Shown piece after piece: positions 33,360-41,869 of a stretch of DNA of 64,000 nucleotides. This DNA comes from Rhizobium sp. 11515TR (GTDB lineage Bacteria; Pseudomonadota; Alphaproteobacteria; Rhizobiales; Rhizobiaceae). The position numbers and the translations under genes were made by a program. Where the stretch lies: the NCBI RefSeq assembly GCF_002277895.1, contig NZ_CP022998.1, forward strand, positions 2,709,501 through 2,773,500. Reading direction: 5' to 3'. Numbering within the stretch: position 1 is the stretch's first letter; every line of letters begins with the position of its first letter. The notes beneath the pieces are model-generated. The model was not told the origin of the DNA. It saw only the letters and a list, made by a program, of their open reading frames with translations, and searched no databases.

Positions 33360-35291
33360 TTGGTCGCATTGGTCATCGAGTCCGCCTTGGCGGGCAAGCT
33401 TGCCCTTTTCCAGAAGATCGGCGCGGCAAGACAAAAGTCTGCCGCTCTGCGCCTGCTTCTGAGCCTCGCGCTGACCCTGCTTTGCTCCCTGTCCATCGTC
33501 ATGACGATCGAATGGGTCGCACGGGGCGAATTCGCCTCGGCTTGGACCTATCTCCTTTCCCCGTCCCGCCCCGGCCTCGCCACCATCGGCGTTGTCATGC
33601 TGGCCATGCTGGCGCTGGATGCCCTGATCGGTCGCGCGCATCTATCCGCTTTGATCGTCGCGCCGCTACTGCTCATACCGGCCTTCATTTCGAACCAGAA
33701 GCAGAATTTTCTCTCCGATCCGCTCTACCCTTCGGACTTCTTGTTCGGGCGGCAGATTATGGAGCTGATGCCGATCATGGTGCGTGATCGCCCTTGGACG
33801 GCGATTGCACTGGCAATCGGCATCATCGCCGGCACCGGTGCCATAATCCTGTTCTGGCGCTATATCCGGAGCCACACGGTCGCGCTTTCGCGAAAAGAGC
33901 GCTTCGGCCGGCTTTCGGTCTGCCTGCCGCTGGCAGCACTTTTCGCCTCGCAGATGGACCCCACTCAATATTCCCTCCTTCGCGAGAAACTGGGCATCAT
34001 TCCGATCGTCTGGGATCAGACGGAAAATTACAACCATAACGGCTTCACCCTCGCCTTCGCGCTGAACCTGCCCATGGCGGACGTCAAGTCACCGGCCGGA
34101 TACGGCCCCGGCGCCATCGACGCCATGCCCGCGAGAAACTACGGCTATCTTTCCGGTCCGCGCCAAAAGCCCGACGTGATCATGCTGATGAGCGAATCCC
34201 TTTGGGATCCGACGCGGCTTTCCAACATCACCTTCACACCGGACCCGATGCCGACGATCCGCGCCAGACAATCCGGATATGTCTTTTCGCCGGAATTCGG
34301 CGGCATGACCGCCAATGTCGAGTTCGAGGCACTGACGGGCTTTTCCAACGCCTTCCTGCCTTATGGCAGCATTCCCTATCAGCAATATGTCCGCCGCCCG
34401 CTGCCGTCGCTTGCCACTTTCTTCCGCGGCGAAGGCTATATGACGCGCGCGCTCCATCCCTTCAGCGGCTGGTTCTGGAACCGTAACGAAGTCTACCGAG
34501 CTTTCGGCTTCGAAGAATTTCATACCCAGGAGACTTTGCCGCCCATGGACAAGCGCGGTATGTTCGCCGCCGACGACTCCCTTATGAAGGAAATCATGAG
34601 CGAAGGAGACGCCGCCGAGCGTCCCTTCTTCTTCTTCGCGGTCACTCTTCAGGGACATGGACCTTACGAAGCCGCCCGCTATGCTGAGAATACCGTCGAT
34701 ATTGCCGGCAATTTGAACGACGATGACCGTGCAGCGCTCGCTACCTATGCACAGGGCGTCCGCGAAGCCGATGACAGCCTGAAGATGCTGATGGATTGGG
34801 CCGAAAAGCGCGACCGCGAAACCATCATCGTCCTCTGGGGCGATCATCTGCCGCCGCTCGCCAACGTCTATCCGAACACCGGCTACATGCCGCAGCAGGT
34901 GGCGACCCGCAAGGCGCCGCTCGACGTCATGAAGAAGGAGCACGAAACGCCGCTCGTCGTCTGGTCGAGCAAGAAGGGCGTTCGCAAGGACATCGGTACC
35001 ATCAGCCCCTCACAACTACCGTATCACTTGCTTAAAACCGCCGGCTACGAACATCCTTTCTACACGGGCTTTCTCGGCCGCGTGCAGAAGAAATACAACA
35101 TCGTCGACCGCTATCAGCTGGCAACCCGCGACAACCAGACCTTCCCCGATTGGGCGCGCAAGGAGCAGGAGCTGGACCCGACCGTGCGCGACTATCGCTA
35201 TCTGCAGCACGACATGATGTTCGGTCACCAATATGGGCTGGAACGCTTCTTTCCGTCGCATGCGGAGTTGATGGGCCATGAGAATAGCTAG
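33360..35291 (+). CDS. LTA-synthase-family membrane sulfatase/phosphoglycerol transferase
   Basis: This 643-residue protein has an N-terminal membrane part with about five helices (to residue ~190) and a large extracytoplasmic alkaline-phosphatase-superfamily domain. Metal and catalytic positions are 'VIMLMSESLWDP', the Thr nucleophile T317 in 'FGGMTANVEFEALTG', and 'IIVLWGDHLPPL'. Relatives transfer phosphoglycerol or phosphoethanolamine to periplasmic glucans, lipids or polymers; in rhizobia cyclic glucan or lipid modification is plausible. Start TTG 33360 has GGAG six bases upstream; the TTG at 33348 overlaps that site and is unlikely. A perfect dyad with a PHO-box-like element lies just upstream. 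Confidence 0.85.
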   Translation: MVALVIESALAGKLALFQKIGAARQKSAALRLLLSLALTLLCSLSIVMTIEWVARGEFASAWTYLLSPSRPGLATIGVVMLAMLALDALIGRAHLSALIVAPLLLIPAFISNQKQNFLSDPLYPSDFLFGRQIMELMPIMVRDRPWTAIALAIGIIAGTGAIILFWRYIRSHTVALSRKERFGRLSVCLPLAALFASQMDPTQYSLLREKLGIIPIVWDQTENYNHNGFTLAFALNLPMADVKSPAGYGPGAIDAMPARNYGYLSGPRQKPDVIMLMSESLWDPTRLSNITFTPDPMPTIRARQSGYVFSPEFGGMTANVEFEALTGFSNAFLPYGSIPYQQYVRRPLPSLATFFRGEGYMTRALHPFSGWFWNRNEVYRAFGFEEFHTQETLPPMDKRGMFAADDSLMKEIMSEGDAAERPFFFFAVTLQGHGPYEAARYAENTVDIAGNLNDDDRAALATYAQGVREADDSLKMLMDWAEKRDRETIIVLWGDHLPPLANVYPNTGYMPQQVATRKAPLDVMKKEHETPLVVWSSKKGVRKDIGTISPSQLPYHLLKTAGYEHPFYTGFLGRVQKKYNIVDRYQLATRDNQTFPDWARKEQELDPTVRDYRYLQHDMMFGHQYGLERFFPSHAELMGHENS

Positions 35292-35439
35292 GGCGTCCGT
35301 GGGCTACGGTTCACACTGCGGTTTGCGGTGGCCACATACGCTCCATGCGTAATCGAGTTTGAAACCCTTCCCTCGTTGCATTTTTGCCCGTTGGTCGAAT
35401 AGTTGCATTCAATGCCACTTGGACCTCGGAGCCCTCCCA

Positions 35440-35976
35440 ATGCATAATCTTCCCAACTTCGTTCATCTGCATTTCGATAAGACGGCCGATCAGCTCGGCG
35501 ATATCGAAAAGCGCGTTCTCAAAAAGGCGCACGAGCGAAAAATCATTTCCACCGATATCAATGCAGCCATCTCGGCGGAATCGTCCAGGGGACAGCGTCT
35601 CGCGGACAGCATCGCTCGCATCGGCGGCTCATGGTCCTTCATCATCGCCTTCCTGCTGTTTCTGGTCTTCTGGTGCGTCGTCAACACGATCCTTCTCACC
35701 ACGAACGCTTTCGACCCCTACCCCTTCATCTTCCTGAACCTCGTCCTCTCCATGCTCGCCGCGATCCAGGCGCCGATCATAATGATGTCCCAGAATCGAC
35801 AGGCAGAAAGGGACCGTTTCGAAGCCGCCAAGGACTATGAGGTCAATCTCAAGTCCGAGCTGGAAGTGCTATCGCTGCACCAGAAGATCGATATGCAGGT
35901 ATTGACCGAGCTCGCCGTGGTGCGGGAAGAGCTCGCCAAACTGAGCAAGCTTGTTGCGGAAAAAGGCACTATGTGA
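35440..35976 (+). CDS. DUF1003 membrane protein
   Basis: This 178-residue inner-membrane protein has two helices ('WSFIIAFLLFLVFWCVVNTI' and 'FIFLNLVLSMLAAIQAPIIM') separated by 'NAFDPYPF', the DUF1003 signature, then 'MMSQNRQAERDRFEAAKDYE' and a coiled-coil tail. ATG 35440 has GGAG eight bases upstream; the extra 27 residues to 35359 are not needed. The family's function is unknown. The gene is convergent with the GFA gene, four bases apart. Confidence 0.88.
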   Translation: MHNLPNFVHLHFDKTADQLGDIEKRVLKKAHERKIISTDINAAISAESSRGQRLADSIARIGGSWSFIIAFLLFLVFWCVVNTILLTTNAFDPYPFIFLNLVLSMLAAIQAPIIMMSQNRQAERDRFEAAKDYEVNLKSELEVLSLHQKIDMQVLTELAVVREELAKLSKLVAEKGTM

Positions 35977-35979
35977 AGA

Positions 35980-36405
35980 TCAGTCGGAGGGGCCGGCCGT
36001 CAGCAATCCCGGTCGCCCCTGCCGATATCGCGGCAGTCCGTCGTCGATCTCGTAATAGTCGCCCTTGTCGGCACAATAGATATGATAGGCTATCTTGAGG
36101 CCGCTCGGTTGATCAAACAGACCGGCCATGATCGATATTTCATCGGCGCTATCGGCGACCCAGAACAGGGCCGAGCCGCAAGTCTTGCAAAAACCGCGGC
36201 GCGCGAATGTGCTGGCACGATACCAGGTAATCGCCTCTTCTCCCTCGATGACGAGATTTTCGCGCGCGACGTTGGTTGCGGCGTAATAGAGACCGGTCTG
36301 CTTGCGGCATTGCGAACAATGGCAGGCAACAACCTCGCGCAGCTTGCCGTGTGTCCTGAAACGTACGCTGCCGCAAAGGCAGGCTCCCGTGTGTTCGTCG
36401 CTCAT
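35980..36405 (-). CDS. GFA-family (glutathione-dependent formaldehyde-activating-like) zinc protein
   Basis: This 141-residue protein has the family's Cys pattern in 'GACLCGSVRF', 'ACHCSQCRKQTG' and 'GFCKTCGSALFW', which binds zinc. The family includes S-hydroxymethylglutathione synthase and CENP-V-like proteins; most members are uncharacterised. Of the two adjacent ATGs (36408, 36405), the second has the better spacing from GGGAG. Confidence 0.85.
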   Translation of the reverse strand: MSDEHTGACLCGSVRFRTHGKLREVVACHCSQCRKQTGLYYAATNVARENLVIEGEEAITWYRASTFARRGFCKTCGSALFWVADSADEISIMAGLFDQPSGLKIAYHIYCADKGDYYEIDDGLPRYRQGRPGLLTAGPSD

Positions 36406-36510
36406 CATTGCTCCCTTTATTTCAAGGCAGCCTTCCCGAGAACCGCATTCGGGTCAATTTCAAAGAAATGAAGCATCTTTCAACCGCGCTGATCGGTCCG
36501 GCCAAAAGCA

Positions 36511-36537
36511 AACGGGCCGGTTTTTCGCCGGCCCGTT
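36511..36537 (-). terminator. Intrinsic terminator after the DAHP synthase gene
   Basis: AACGGGCCGG (36511-36520) pairs perfectly with CCGGCCCGTT (36528-36537). On the minus strand the stem runs into TTGCTTTT, 26 bases after the stop at 36563. Confidence 0.7.
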
Positions 36538-36562
36538 CGATAGGTCATGGATGCAGCTTCAC

Positions 36563-37936
36563 TCAGCCATGCGCGCGCATACGCTTCTCGTCCCGGCCAC
36601 CCTTCATCCGCTCGGCGAGCAGGAAGGCAAGCTCGAGCGCCTGGTCGGCATTGAGGCGGGGATCGCAATGGGTGTGATAGCGATCCTGCAGGTCCTCGGC
36701 ACCGACGGCGCGAGCACCGCCCGTGCATTCGGTCACGTCCTTGCCGGTCATCTCGATGTGGATGCCGCCTGGATGCGTGCCTTCGGCACGGTGGATCTGG
36801 AAGAAGCTCTCGACTTCCGACAGGATGCGCTCGAACGGACGCGTCTTGTAGTTGTTGAGCGTGATCGTGTTGCCATGCATCGGGTCGCAGGACCAGACGA
36901 CCTTGCGGCCTTCCTTCTCGACAGCGCGAATGAGGCGCGGCAGGTTGTCGGCAACCTTGTCGTGACCGAAACGGCAGATCAGCGTCAGGCGGCCGGCTTC
37001 GTTCTGCGGGTTCAGAATATCGATCAGATTAAGCAGATCGTCCGCCTGCAGCGAAGGACCGCACTTCAGACCGATCGGGTTCTTGATGCCGCGGAAATAT
37101 TCGACATGGGCGTGATCGGCCTGGCGCGTGCGGTCGCCGATCCAGAGCATGTGGCCCGAGGTGGCGTACCAGTCGCCGGTCGTGGAATCGACGCGGGTGA
37201 AGGCTTCTTCATAGCCAAGCAGCAGCGCTTCGTGGCTGGTGAAGAAATCGGTTTCACGCAAGCTCGCATTGCTCTCGGCGGTGATACCGATCGCGCGCAT
37301 GAAATCCATGGTCTCGCCGATGCGGTCGGCAAGCTTGCGGTAGCGCTCGCCCTGCGGACTGTCCTTGACGAAGCCGAGCATCCACTTCTGCACGTTTTCC
37401 AGGTTGGCATAGCCGCCCATCGCGAAGGCGCGCAGCAGGTTCAGCGTCGCGGCAGACTGGCGGTAAGCCATCATCTGACGCTCCGGATTGGGAATGCGCG
37501 CTTCTTCGGTGAAATCGATGCCGTTGATGATGTCACCGCGATAGCTCGGCAGCGAGATGCCGTTCTGCGTTTCGATGTTCGACGAGCGCGGCTTGGCGAA
37601 CTGACCGGCAATGCGGCCGACCTTGACGACCGGCAGCTGCGCACCGAAGGTTAGCACGACCGCCATCTGCAGGAAGGCGCGGAAGAAGTCGCGGATCGTA
37701 TCGGCGCCGTGTTCCGCGAAGCTTTCGGCACAATCGCCGCCCTGAAGCAGGAAACCGTTGCCTTCGGCGACATTGGCGAGATGGGCCTTCAGGCGACGGG
37801 CTTCACCGGCAAAAACGAGCGGCGGATAGCTTGCAAGCTGCGCTTCGGTCTCTGCCAGCGCTGCTTTGTCCGGAAAATCCGGCACCTGCTGGATCGGTTT
37901 CTGCCGCCAACTGCTCGGGGTCCAATTCTGTGCCAT
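36563..37936 (-). CDS. aroF: Class II 3-deoxy-7-phosphoheptulonate (DAHP) synthase
   Basis: This 457-residue enzyme starts the shikimate pathway from phosphoenolpyruvate and erythrose 4-phosphate. Plant/Mycobacterium-type (class II) marks are '[11 protein letters not shown]', '[13 protein letters not shown]', '[20 protein letters not shown]', 'GLKCGPSL' and '[10 protein letters not shown]' near the C-terminal half. The start at ATG 37936 has AGG at a distance of about ten bases; GTG 37945 is too close. A perfect hairpin occupies the leader at 37955-37974, just before the ribosome site. It lies downstream of gor on the same strand with a 153-base gap. Confidence 0.93.
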   Translation of the reverse strand: MAQNWTPSSWRQKPIQQVPDFPDKAALAETEAQLASYPPLVFAGEARRLKAHLANVAEGNGFLLQGGDCAESFAEHGADTIRDFFRAFLQMAVVLTFGAQLPVVKVGRIAGQFAKPRSSNIETQNGISLPSYRGDIINGIDFTEEARIPNPERQMMAYRQSAATLNLLRAFAMGGYANLENVQKWMLGFVKDSPQGERYRKLADRIGETMDFMRAIGITAESNASLRETDFFTSHEALLLGYEEAFTRVDSTTGDWYATSGHMLWIGDRTRQADHAHVEYFRGIKNPIGLKCGPSLQADDLLNLIDILNPQNEAGRLTLICRFGHDKVADNLPRLIRAVEKEGRKVVWSCDPMHGNTITLNNYKTRPFERILSEVESFFQIHRAEGTHPGGIHIEMTGKDVTECTGGARAVGAEDLQDRYHTHCDPRLNADQALELAFLLAERMKGGRDEKRMRAHG

Positions 37937-37954
37937 CTCACTCACCTGCTTGTG

Positions 37955-37974
37955 CGCCCGATCTTTTTCGGGCG
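37955..37974 (-). promoter_or_regulatory. Leader hairpin before the DAHP synthase ribosome site
   Basis: CGCCCGA (37955-37961) pairs with TCGGGCG (37968-37974), loop of six. On the mRNA it ends a few bases before AGGTGAG. It could stabilise the message or modulate translation; no amino-acid leader peptide is evident. Confidence 0.35.
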
Positions 37975-38014
37975 GCCCATCGTCGTAAATAACGCGCGCT
38001 TATAAACCTTTGCC

Positions 38015-38034
38015 GCCCGCTTGCAAAGGCGGGC
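38015..38034 (-). terminator. Possible weak terminator after glutathione reductase
   Basis: GCCCGC (38015-38020) pairs with GCGGGC (38029-38034). On the minus strand it lies about 55 bases past the gor stop and is followed by GGCAAAGGTTTAT, not a proper U-tract. Confidence 0.3.
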
Positions 38035-38089
38035 AAACTACTGTGCGAATCTTTTATGGTGCAGCTGATATCTGCGCTAAACGGGCGCG

Positions 38090-39475
38090 TTACACGCGCT
38101 CGCCGTTGCGGATGCGATAGCTCGGCGAATACATCGTTACCAATTCTTCCGCCGCCGTCGGATGCACCGCCATGGTGCGGTCGAAATCGTCCTTGGTGCA
38201 GCCGGCCTTCAGCGTGATACCGAGAAGCTGCGCCATTTCGCCGGCATCGTGGCCGAGAATATGGGCGCCGATTACCTTGCGGTTCGCGGCATTGACGATC
38301 AGCTTCATGATCATCTTCTCGGCTCGGCCCGAAAGCGTCGCCTTCATCGGCCGGAACTGCGCGCGGTAGACTTCCAATTCCGGATAACGCTTTGCGGCGT
38401 CTTCCTCGGTTAAGCCGACCGTGCCGATCTCCGGCTGCGAGAAGACGGCCGTCGGGATGAGTTCGTGATCCGGCCGGGTCGGATTGTCCTTGTAGACGGT
38501 CTCGATGAAGCACATGGCCTCGTGGATCGCCACGGGCGTCAGCTGTACCCGATCGGTGACGTCGCCGAGAGCGAAGATATTCGGAACAGAAGTGCGCGAA
38601 TATTCGTCGACGATAATGGCGCCCTGCTCGTTGATCGCAACGCCGGCAGCCTCAAGCCCGAGATTTTCGGTATTCGGCGTACGGCCGAGCGCCAGCATGA
38701 CGGTATCGACCGCCAGGAGCTTATCGTTCTTCGTCCGAACACTGAGCCTGCCCTCTGCCTTCTCGACGTTCTCGATGATGTCATGGCAGAGAATACGGAT
38801 GCCCTTCTCCTCCATGGCCTCATGAAGGCCTTTGCGCAGGTCCTGATCGAAGCGCGACAATATCTCGGCGCCGCGATAGATCAGCGTCGTCTCGACGCCG
38901 AGACCATGGAAGATGTTGGCGAACTCGACGGCAATGTAGCCGCCGCCGGCGATCAGGATCGACTTCGGCAATTCCTTCAAGTGGAACGCTTCGTTCGAGG
39001 AGATGCAGAGCTCGTGGCCGGGCAGCGCCGCATGCAGGTTCGGCCGGCCGCCGGTTGCGATGACGATGGTCTCAGCGGTCACGGCCTGGCCGGTCTTCAG
39101 CAGCTTGATCGTGTGGGCATCCAACAGCTCCGCGCGTGTATCGAATATCTCCGCCTTGGCATTGTCGAGCCCTTTGCGGTAGAGGCCTTCCAGCCGGGCG
39201 ATTTCCTTGTCCTTCGCCTCGATCAGCTTATTCCAGTCGAAGCTGCTCTCGCCGACCGTCCAGCCGAAGCCGGCCGCGTCATCGAAGTGCTCGCTATACT
39301 GCGAGGCATAGACGAAGAGCTTCTTCGGCACGCAGCCGCGAATGACGCAGGTGCCGCCATAGCGATACTCCTCGGCGATGCCGACCTTCTTACCGAGCGA
39401 TGCGGCCACGCGCGCGCTGCGCACACCGCCGGAGCCGCCGCCAATCACGAAGAGGTCGAAATCAAACGAAGGCAT
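38090..39475 (-). CDS. gor: Glutathione-disulfide reductase
   Basis: This 461-residue flavoenzyme reduces oxidised glutathione with NADPH. It has the FAD-binding 'FVIGGGSGGVRSARVAASLG', the redox-active disulfide 'GGTCVIRGCVPKKLFVYAS', the NADPH-binding 'ILIAGGGYIAVEFANIFHGL', 'PNIFALGDVTDRVQLTPVAI', and the C-terminal dimer-interface 'AVHPTAAEELVTM' with the catalytic His. AGGAG precedes ATG 39475. It follows the rpiA-DUF2059 pair on the same strand after a terminator-like hairpin. Confidence 0.95.
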   Translation of the reverse strand: MPSFDFDLFVIGGGSGGVRSARVAASLGKKVGIAEEYRYGGTCVIRGCVPKKLFVYASQYSEHFDDAAGFGWTVGESSFDWNKLIEAKDKEIARLEGLYRKGLDNAKAEIFDTRAELLDAHTIKLLKTGQAVTAETIVIATGGRPNLHAALPGHELCISSNEAFHLKELPKSILIAGGGYIAVEFANIFHGLGVETTLIYRGAEILSRFDQDLRKGLHEAMEEKGIRILCHDIIENVEKAEGRLSVRTKNDKLLAVDTVMLALGRTPNTENLGLEAAGVAINEQGAIIVDEYSRTSVPNIFALGDVTDRVQLTPVAIHEAMCFIETVYKDNPTRPDHELIPTAVFSQPEIGTVGLTEEDAAKRYPELEVYRAQFRPMKATLSGRAEKMIMKLIVNAANRKVIGAHILGHDAGEMAQLLGITLKAGCTKDDFDRTMAVHPTAAEELVTMYSPSYRIRNGERV

Positions 39476-39558
39476 GGATCGCTCCTGTAGACATCAAGTT
39501 GCGCGCGAAGCGCCATTGGGGGTCGGCACTCATATAGGGAGCCGAGACCCAAAAAGAA

Positions 39559-39581
39559 AAGCCCGGAATCGATCCGGGCTT
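39559..39581 (-). terminator. Intrinsic terminator after the rpiA-DUF2059 operon
   Basis: AAGCCCGGA (39559-39567) pairs with TCCGGGCTT (39573-39581). On the minus strand it is followed by TTCTTTTT, a good U-tract, about 80 bases after the DUF2059 stop. A second weaker dyad, CTAGCT/AGCTAG, lies at 39624-39652. Confidence 0.7.
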
Positions 39582-39659
39582 CGAATTTGTAACTGCTTGC
39601 CGCATATACCGAAAACAACAAACCTAGCTTTCAAAACCGCTGCGGCAGCTAGCCATTGA

Positions 39660-40214
39660 CTACTGCTTCGGCGCCGGCTGAGCGGCCGCACCGGCATCCG
39701 GCGTAACGACCGGCTGCTTGACGACCTTCTGCAGGGCATCGTTGCTCTGCTTTGCGAGATCGCGCGAAATGCCCTGGCTCCAGATGTCGGCCGCCTTGTA
39801 AAGCTCGCGGGTGGCGAGCGGACCATCCTTGAGAAGCTTCTTGCCTGCCGGTGAATTGTAGAAATCGGCAATCGCCTTGAGCTCATCGGCAGAGAAGGCC
39901 TTGGCATAGGTGACGGCCGCTTCGCGCTCGAGATCGGCACGACGCGGAGCAAGCGCCAGGGCGGTCGCATCGACGGTCGAGTTGATCGCATCGCCGAAAT
40001 TCGGGTTTGCCTGGATCATCGTGCTCTTCAGCTGCTCGGCGAGATTAGGCAGAATATTGTCGAACTGGTTGGTGATGCCGAGAGCGTTGATCGCAGCGCG
40101 CGCAGCCTTGATCTGATCCTCGGAAACTTCCTGAGCGTTCACGGAACCGAAGGCAATGCCCGAAAGAAGGATGGTTGCAGCGGCAAGACGGCCAAGACCC
40201 GCAAATTTGATCAT
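39660..40214 (-). CDS. DUF2059 periplasmic protein
   Basis: This 184-residue exported protein has a signal peptide ('GRLAAATILLSGIAFGSVNA'), then a helical domain with the DUF2059 pattern 'YAKAFSADELKAIADFYNSP' and 'AGKKLLKDGPLATRELYKAA', and a Pro/Ala-rich tail. Function is unknown. The start at 40214 has AGGAG about ten bases upstream; the 121-residue extension to 40577 is only a shadow of rpiA. It starts 13 bases after the rpiA stop, so the two are cotranscribed. Confidence 0.85.
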   Translation of the reverse strand: MIKFAGLGRLAAATILLSGIAFGSVNAQEVSEDQIKAARAAINALGITNQFDNILPNLAEQLKSTMIQANPNFGDAINSTVDATALALAPRRADLEREAAVTYAKAFSADELKAIADFYNSPAGKKLLKDGPLATRELYKAADIWSQGISRDLAKQSNDALQKVVKQPVVTPDAGAAAQPAPKQ

Positions 40215-40227
40215 GAGATGAGTGCTC

Positions 40228-40929
40228 CTATGTATTGTTCGCCTGCAACGTGCGCGCACCGGCGGGGCCGGCAATGATCGCTTGTGTCGCCATATGGATA
40301 AAGAGCCCGTGTTCGACAACGCCGGGAATCGAATAGAGCTCGCTCGACAGCGCCTCTGCATCAGGAATACGGCCGAAAGATGCATCGACGATGTAATGCC
40401 CCCCATCAGTGACGAAGAGGCTGTCGCCAGAGCGGCGCATGTCGAGCGCGCCCGAAAGCCCAAGACGCGATGCCGCCTTCTCAATGAGGATGCGAGTGGA
40501 AACGAGGCCGAAGGGATTGACCTCGATCGGCAGCGGAAAAGCTCCGAGCGTCTCGACGACCTTGCTCTGGTCTGCAATGACGATCATGCGAGCTGACGAG
40601 GCCGCAACGATCTTCTCGCGCAGCAGCGCACCGCCGCCACCCTTGATCAGCGTCAGCGCGCCATCCAGCTCATCGGCGCCATCGATGGTGAGATCGAGTT
40701 CCGGAAGCTCGTCGAGCGACTTCAACGGCACGCCGAGTTCGTTGCAGAGCCTGGCCGTTCTTTCAGACGTCGGAACACCCTCAATCGAGAGGCCGGTTGC
40801 GACCTTTTCGGCGAGCAAGCGAACAAACTCCTCTGCCGTGCTGCCCGTGCCGATCCCGAGCCGCATGCCGCTTTCGACATAGGCGAGCGCAGCTCTCGCA
40901 GCCTCGATTTTCATCTGGCGGGCGTCCAT
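40228..40929 (-). CDS. rpiA: Ribose-5-phosphate isomerase A
   Basis: This 233-residue enzyme interconverts ribose 5-phosphate and ribulose 5-phosphate. It has the phosphate-binding '[16 protein letters not shown]', the catalytic '[10 protein letters not shown]' and '[16 protein letters not shown]'. ATG 40929 has GCAGGTGG upstream. It is divergent from gph and heads a two-gene operon with DUF2059. It complements gnd elsewhere in the window in the pentose phosphate pathway. Confidence 0.95.
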   Translation of the reverse strand: MDARQMKIEAARAALAYVESGMRLGIGTGSTAEEFVRLLAEKVATGLSIEGVPTSERTARLCNELGVPLKSLDELPELDLTIDGADELDGALTLIKGGGGALLREKIVAASSARMIVIADQSKVVETLGAFPLPIEVNPFGLVSTRILIEKAASRLGLSGALDMRRSGDSLFVTDGGHYIVDASFGRIPDAEALSSELYSIPGVVEHGLFIHMATQAIIAGPAGARTLQANNT

Positions 40930-41124
40930 GCGCCACCTGCTCCCATTGTTACGTTGGTCTGCTGTTTACACGGCTCTCCAGCCAAACGAAAGCCAAAATA
41001 ACGGCATGATATAGAAATCCCCGGCCCCTTCCCGCCAAGGCTTTCCGGCACTTCAGTTGCAATTGCCCGCGCTATCTTTTAACTCCGGAAGACGCACTCT
41101 TTTCTATGCAAAGGCCGATTCTTC

Positions 41125-41799
41125 GTGAAATCTCCCCTTGTCGTATTCGATCTCGACGGCACGCTGCTGGACACGCATGCGGACCTGATCGTCAGCCTGA
41201 ACCATACGATCGCCGCACTCAAGCTTCCGCCGGTCAGCTATGACGACGTGACGCATCTCGTCGGCAACGGCGCGCAGGTGATGATCGAGCGAGCCTGCAA
41301 GCTGCATGGCTATACGCTGACATCGGAAGAATTGCCGGCTCTGCTACAGCGCTTCATAACCCATTATTCCGAGACGATGCCCGGCGTCACACAGCCCTAC
41401 CCCGGGCTCCTGGCCGCGCTTACAACACTGCGGAACAAAGGCTACAAGCTAGCCGTCTGCACCAACAAGATGGAATCGCTGGCGCGCACGCTTCTCGATC
41501 GGCTCGAATTGACCCAATATTTCGAGGCCATTACCGGCGGGGACACCTTCACTGTGCGCAAGCCGCATGCCGAACATCTGATCGGCACCGTCGAGCGCGC
41601 CGGCGGCGATATCGCCCGCACGGTCATGATCGGCGATAGCATCAATGATATCCTCGTTGCCCGCAATGCCGGCGTGCCTTCGGTCGCCGTCCCCTTCGGC
41701 TATTCCGACGTGGGCGTCGAAACACTCGGCCCAAACCGCATCATCTATCACTATGACGAGCTGACGCCGGAACTGGTCGAGGGATTGCTGGCGGCCTGA
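41125..41799 (+). CDS. gph: Phosphoglycolate phosphatase (HAD family)
   Basis: This 224-residue HAD hydrolase has the nucleophile motif 'VVFDLDGTLLDTHADL' at residues 7-22, motif II in 'LAVCTNKME', the motif III Lys in 'FTVRKPHAEHL', and motif IV 'MIGDSINDI'. The cap is of the helical C1 type. It removes 2-phosphoglycolate arising from oxidative DNA damage or oxygenation side reactions. The start is GTG 41125. It is divergent from rpiA and followed by a strong terminator. Confidence 0.9.
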   Translation: MKSPLVVFDLDGTLLDTHADLIVSLNHTIAALKLPPVSYDDVTHLVGNGAQVMIERACKLHGYTLTSEELPALLQRFITHYSETMPGVTQPYPGLLAALTTLRNKGYKLAVCTNKMESLARTLLDRLELTQYFEAITGGDTFTVRKPHAEHLIGTVERAGGDIARTVMIGDSINDILVARNAGVPSVAVPFGYSDVGVETLGPNRIIYHYDELTPELVEGLLAA

Positions 41800-41825
41800 G
41801 ACGCATCAGTTCTTCAACAAAAAAC

Positions 41826-41848
41826 GGCGGCACATGGCCGCCATTTTT
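41826..41848. terminator. Bidirectional terminator between gph and the L,D-transpeptidase gene
   Basis: GGCGGC (41826-41831) pairs with GCCGCC (41837-41842), loop ACATG. It is preceded by a run of A and followed by ATTTTT, so it can stop transcription from both convergent genes. Confidence 0.75.
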
Positions 41849-41869
41849 CGTTTTCTGCACGGAACAGAC

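Noticed and set aside
36302..37654. 450-codon + strand frame
   Set aside because: It is antisense to the class II DAHP synthase gene.
40215..40577. 121-residue N-terminal extension of the DUF2059 protein
   Set aside because: It is an out-of-frame shadow of rpiA; a proper signal peptide begins at 40214.
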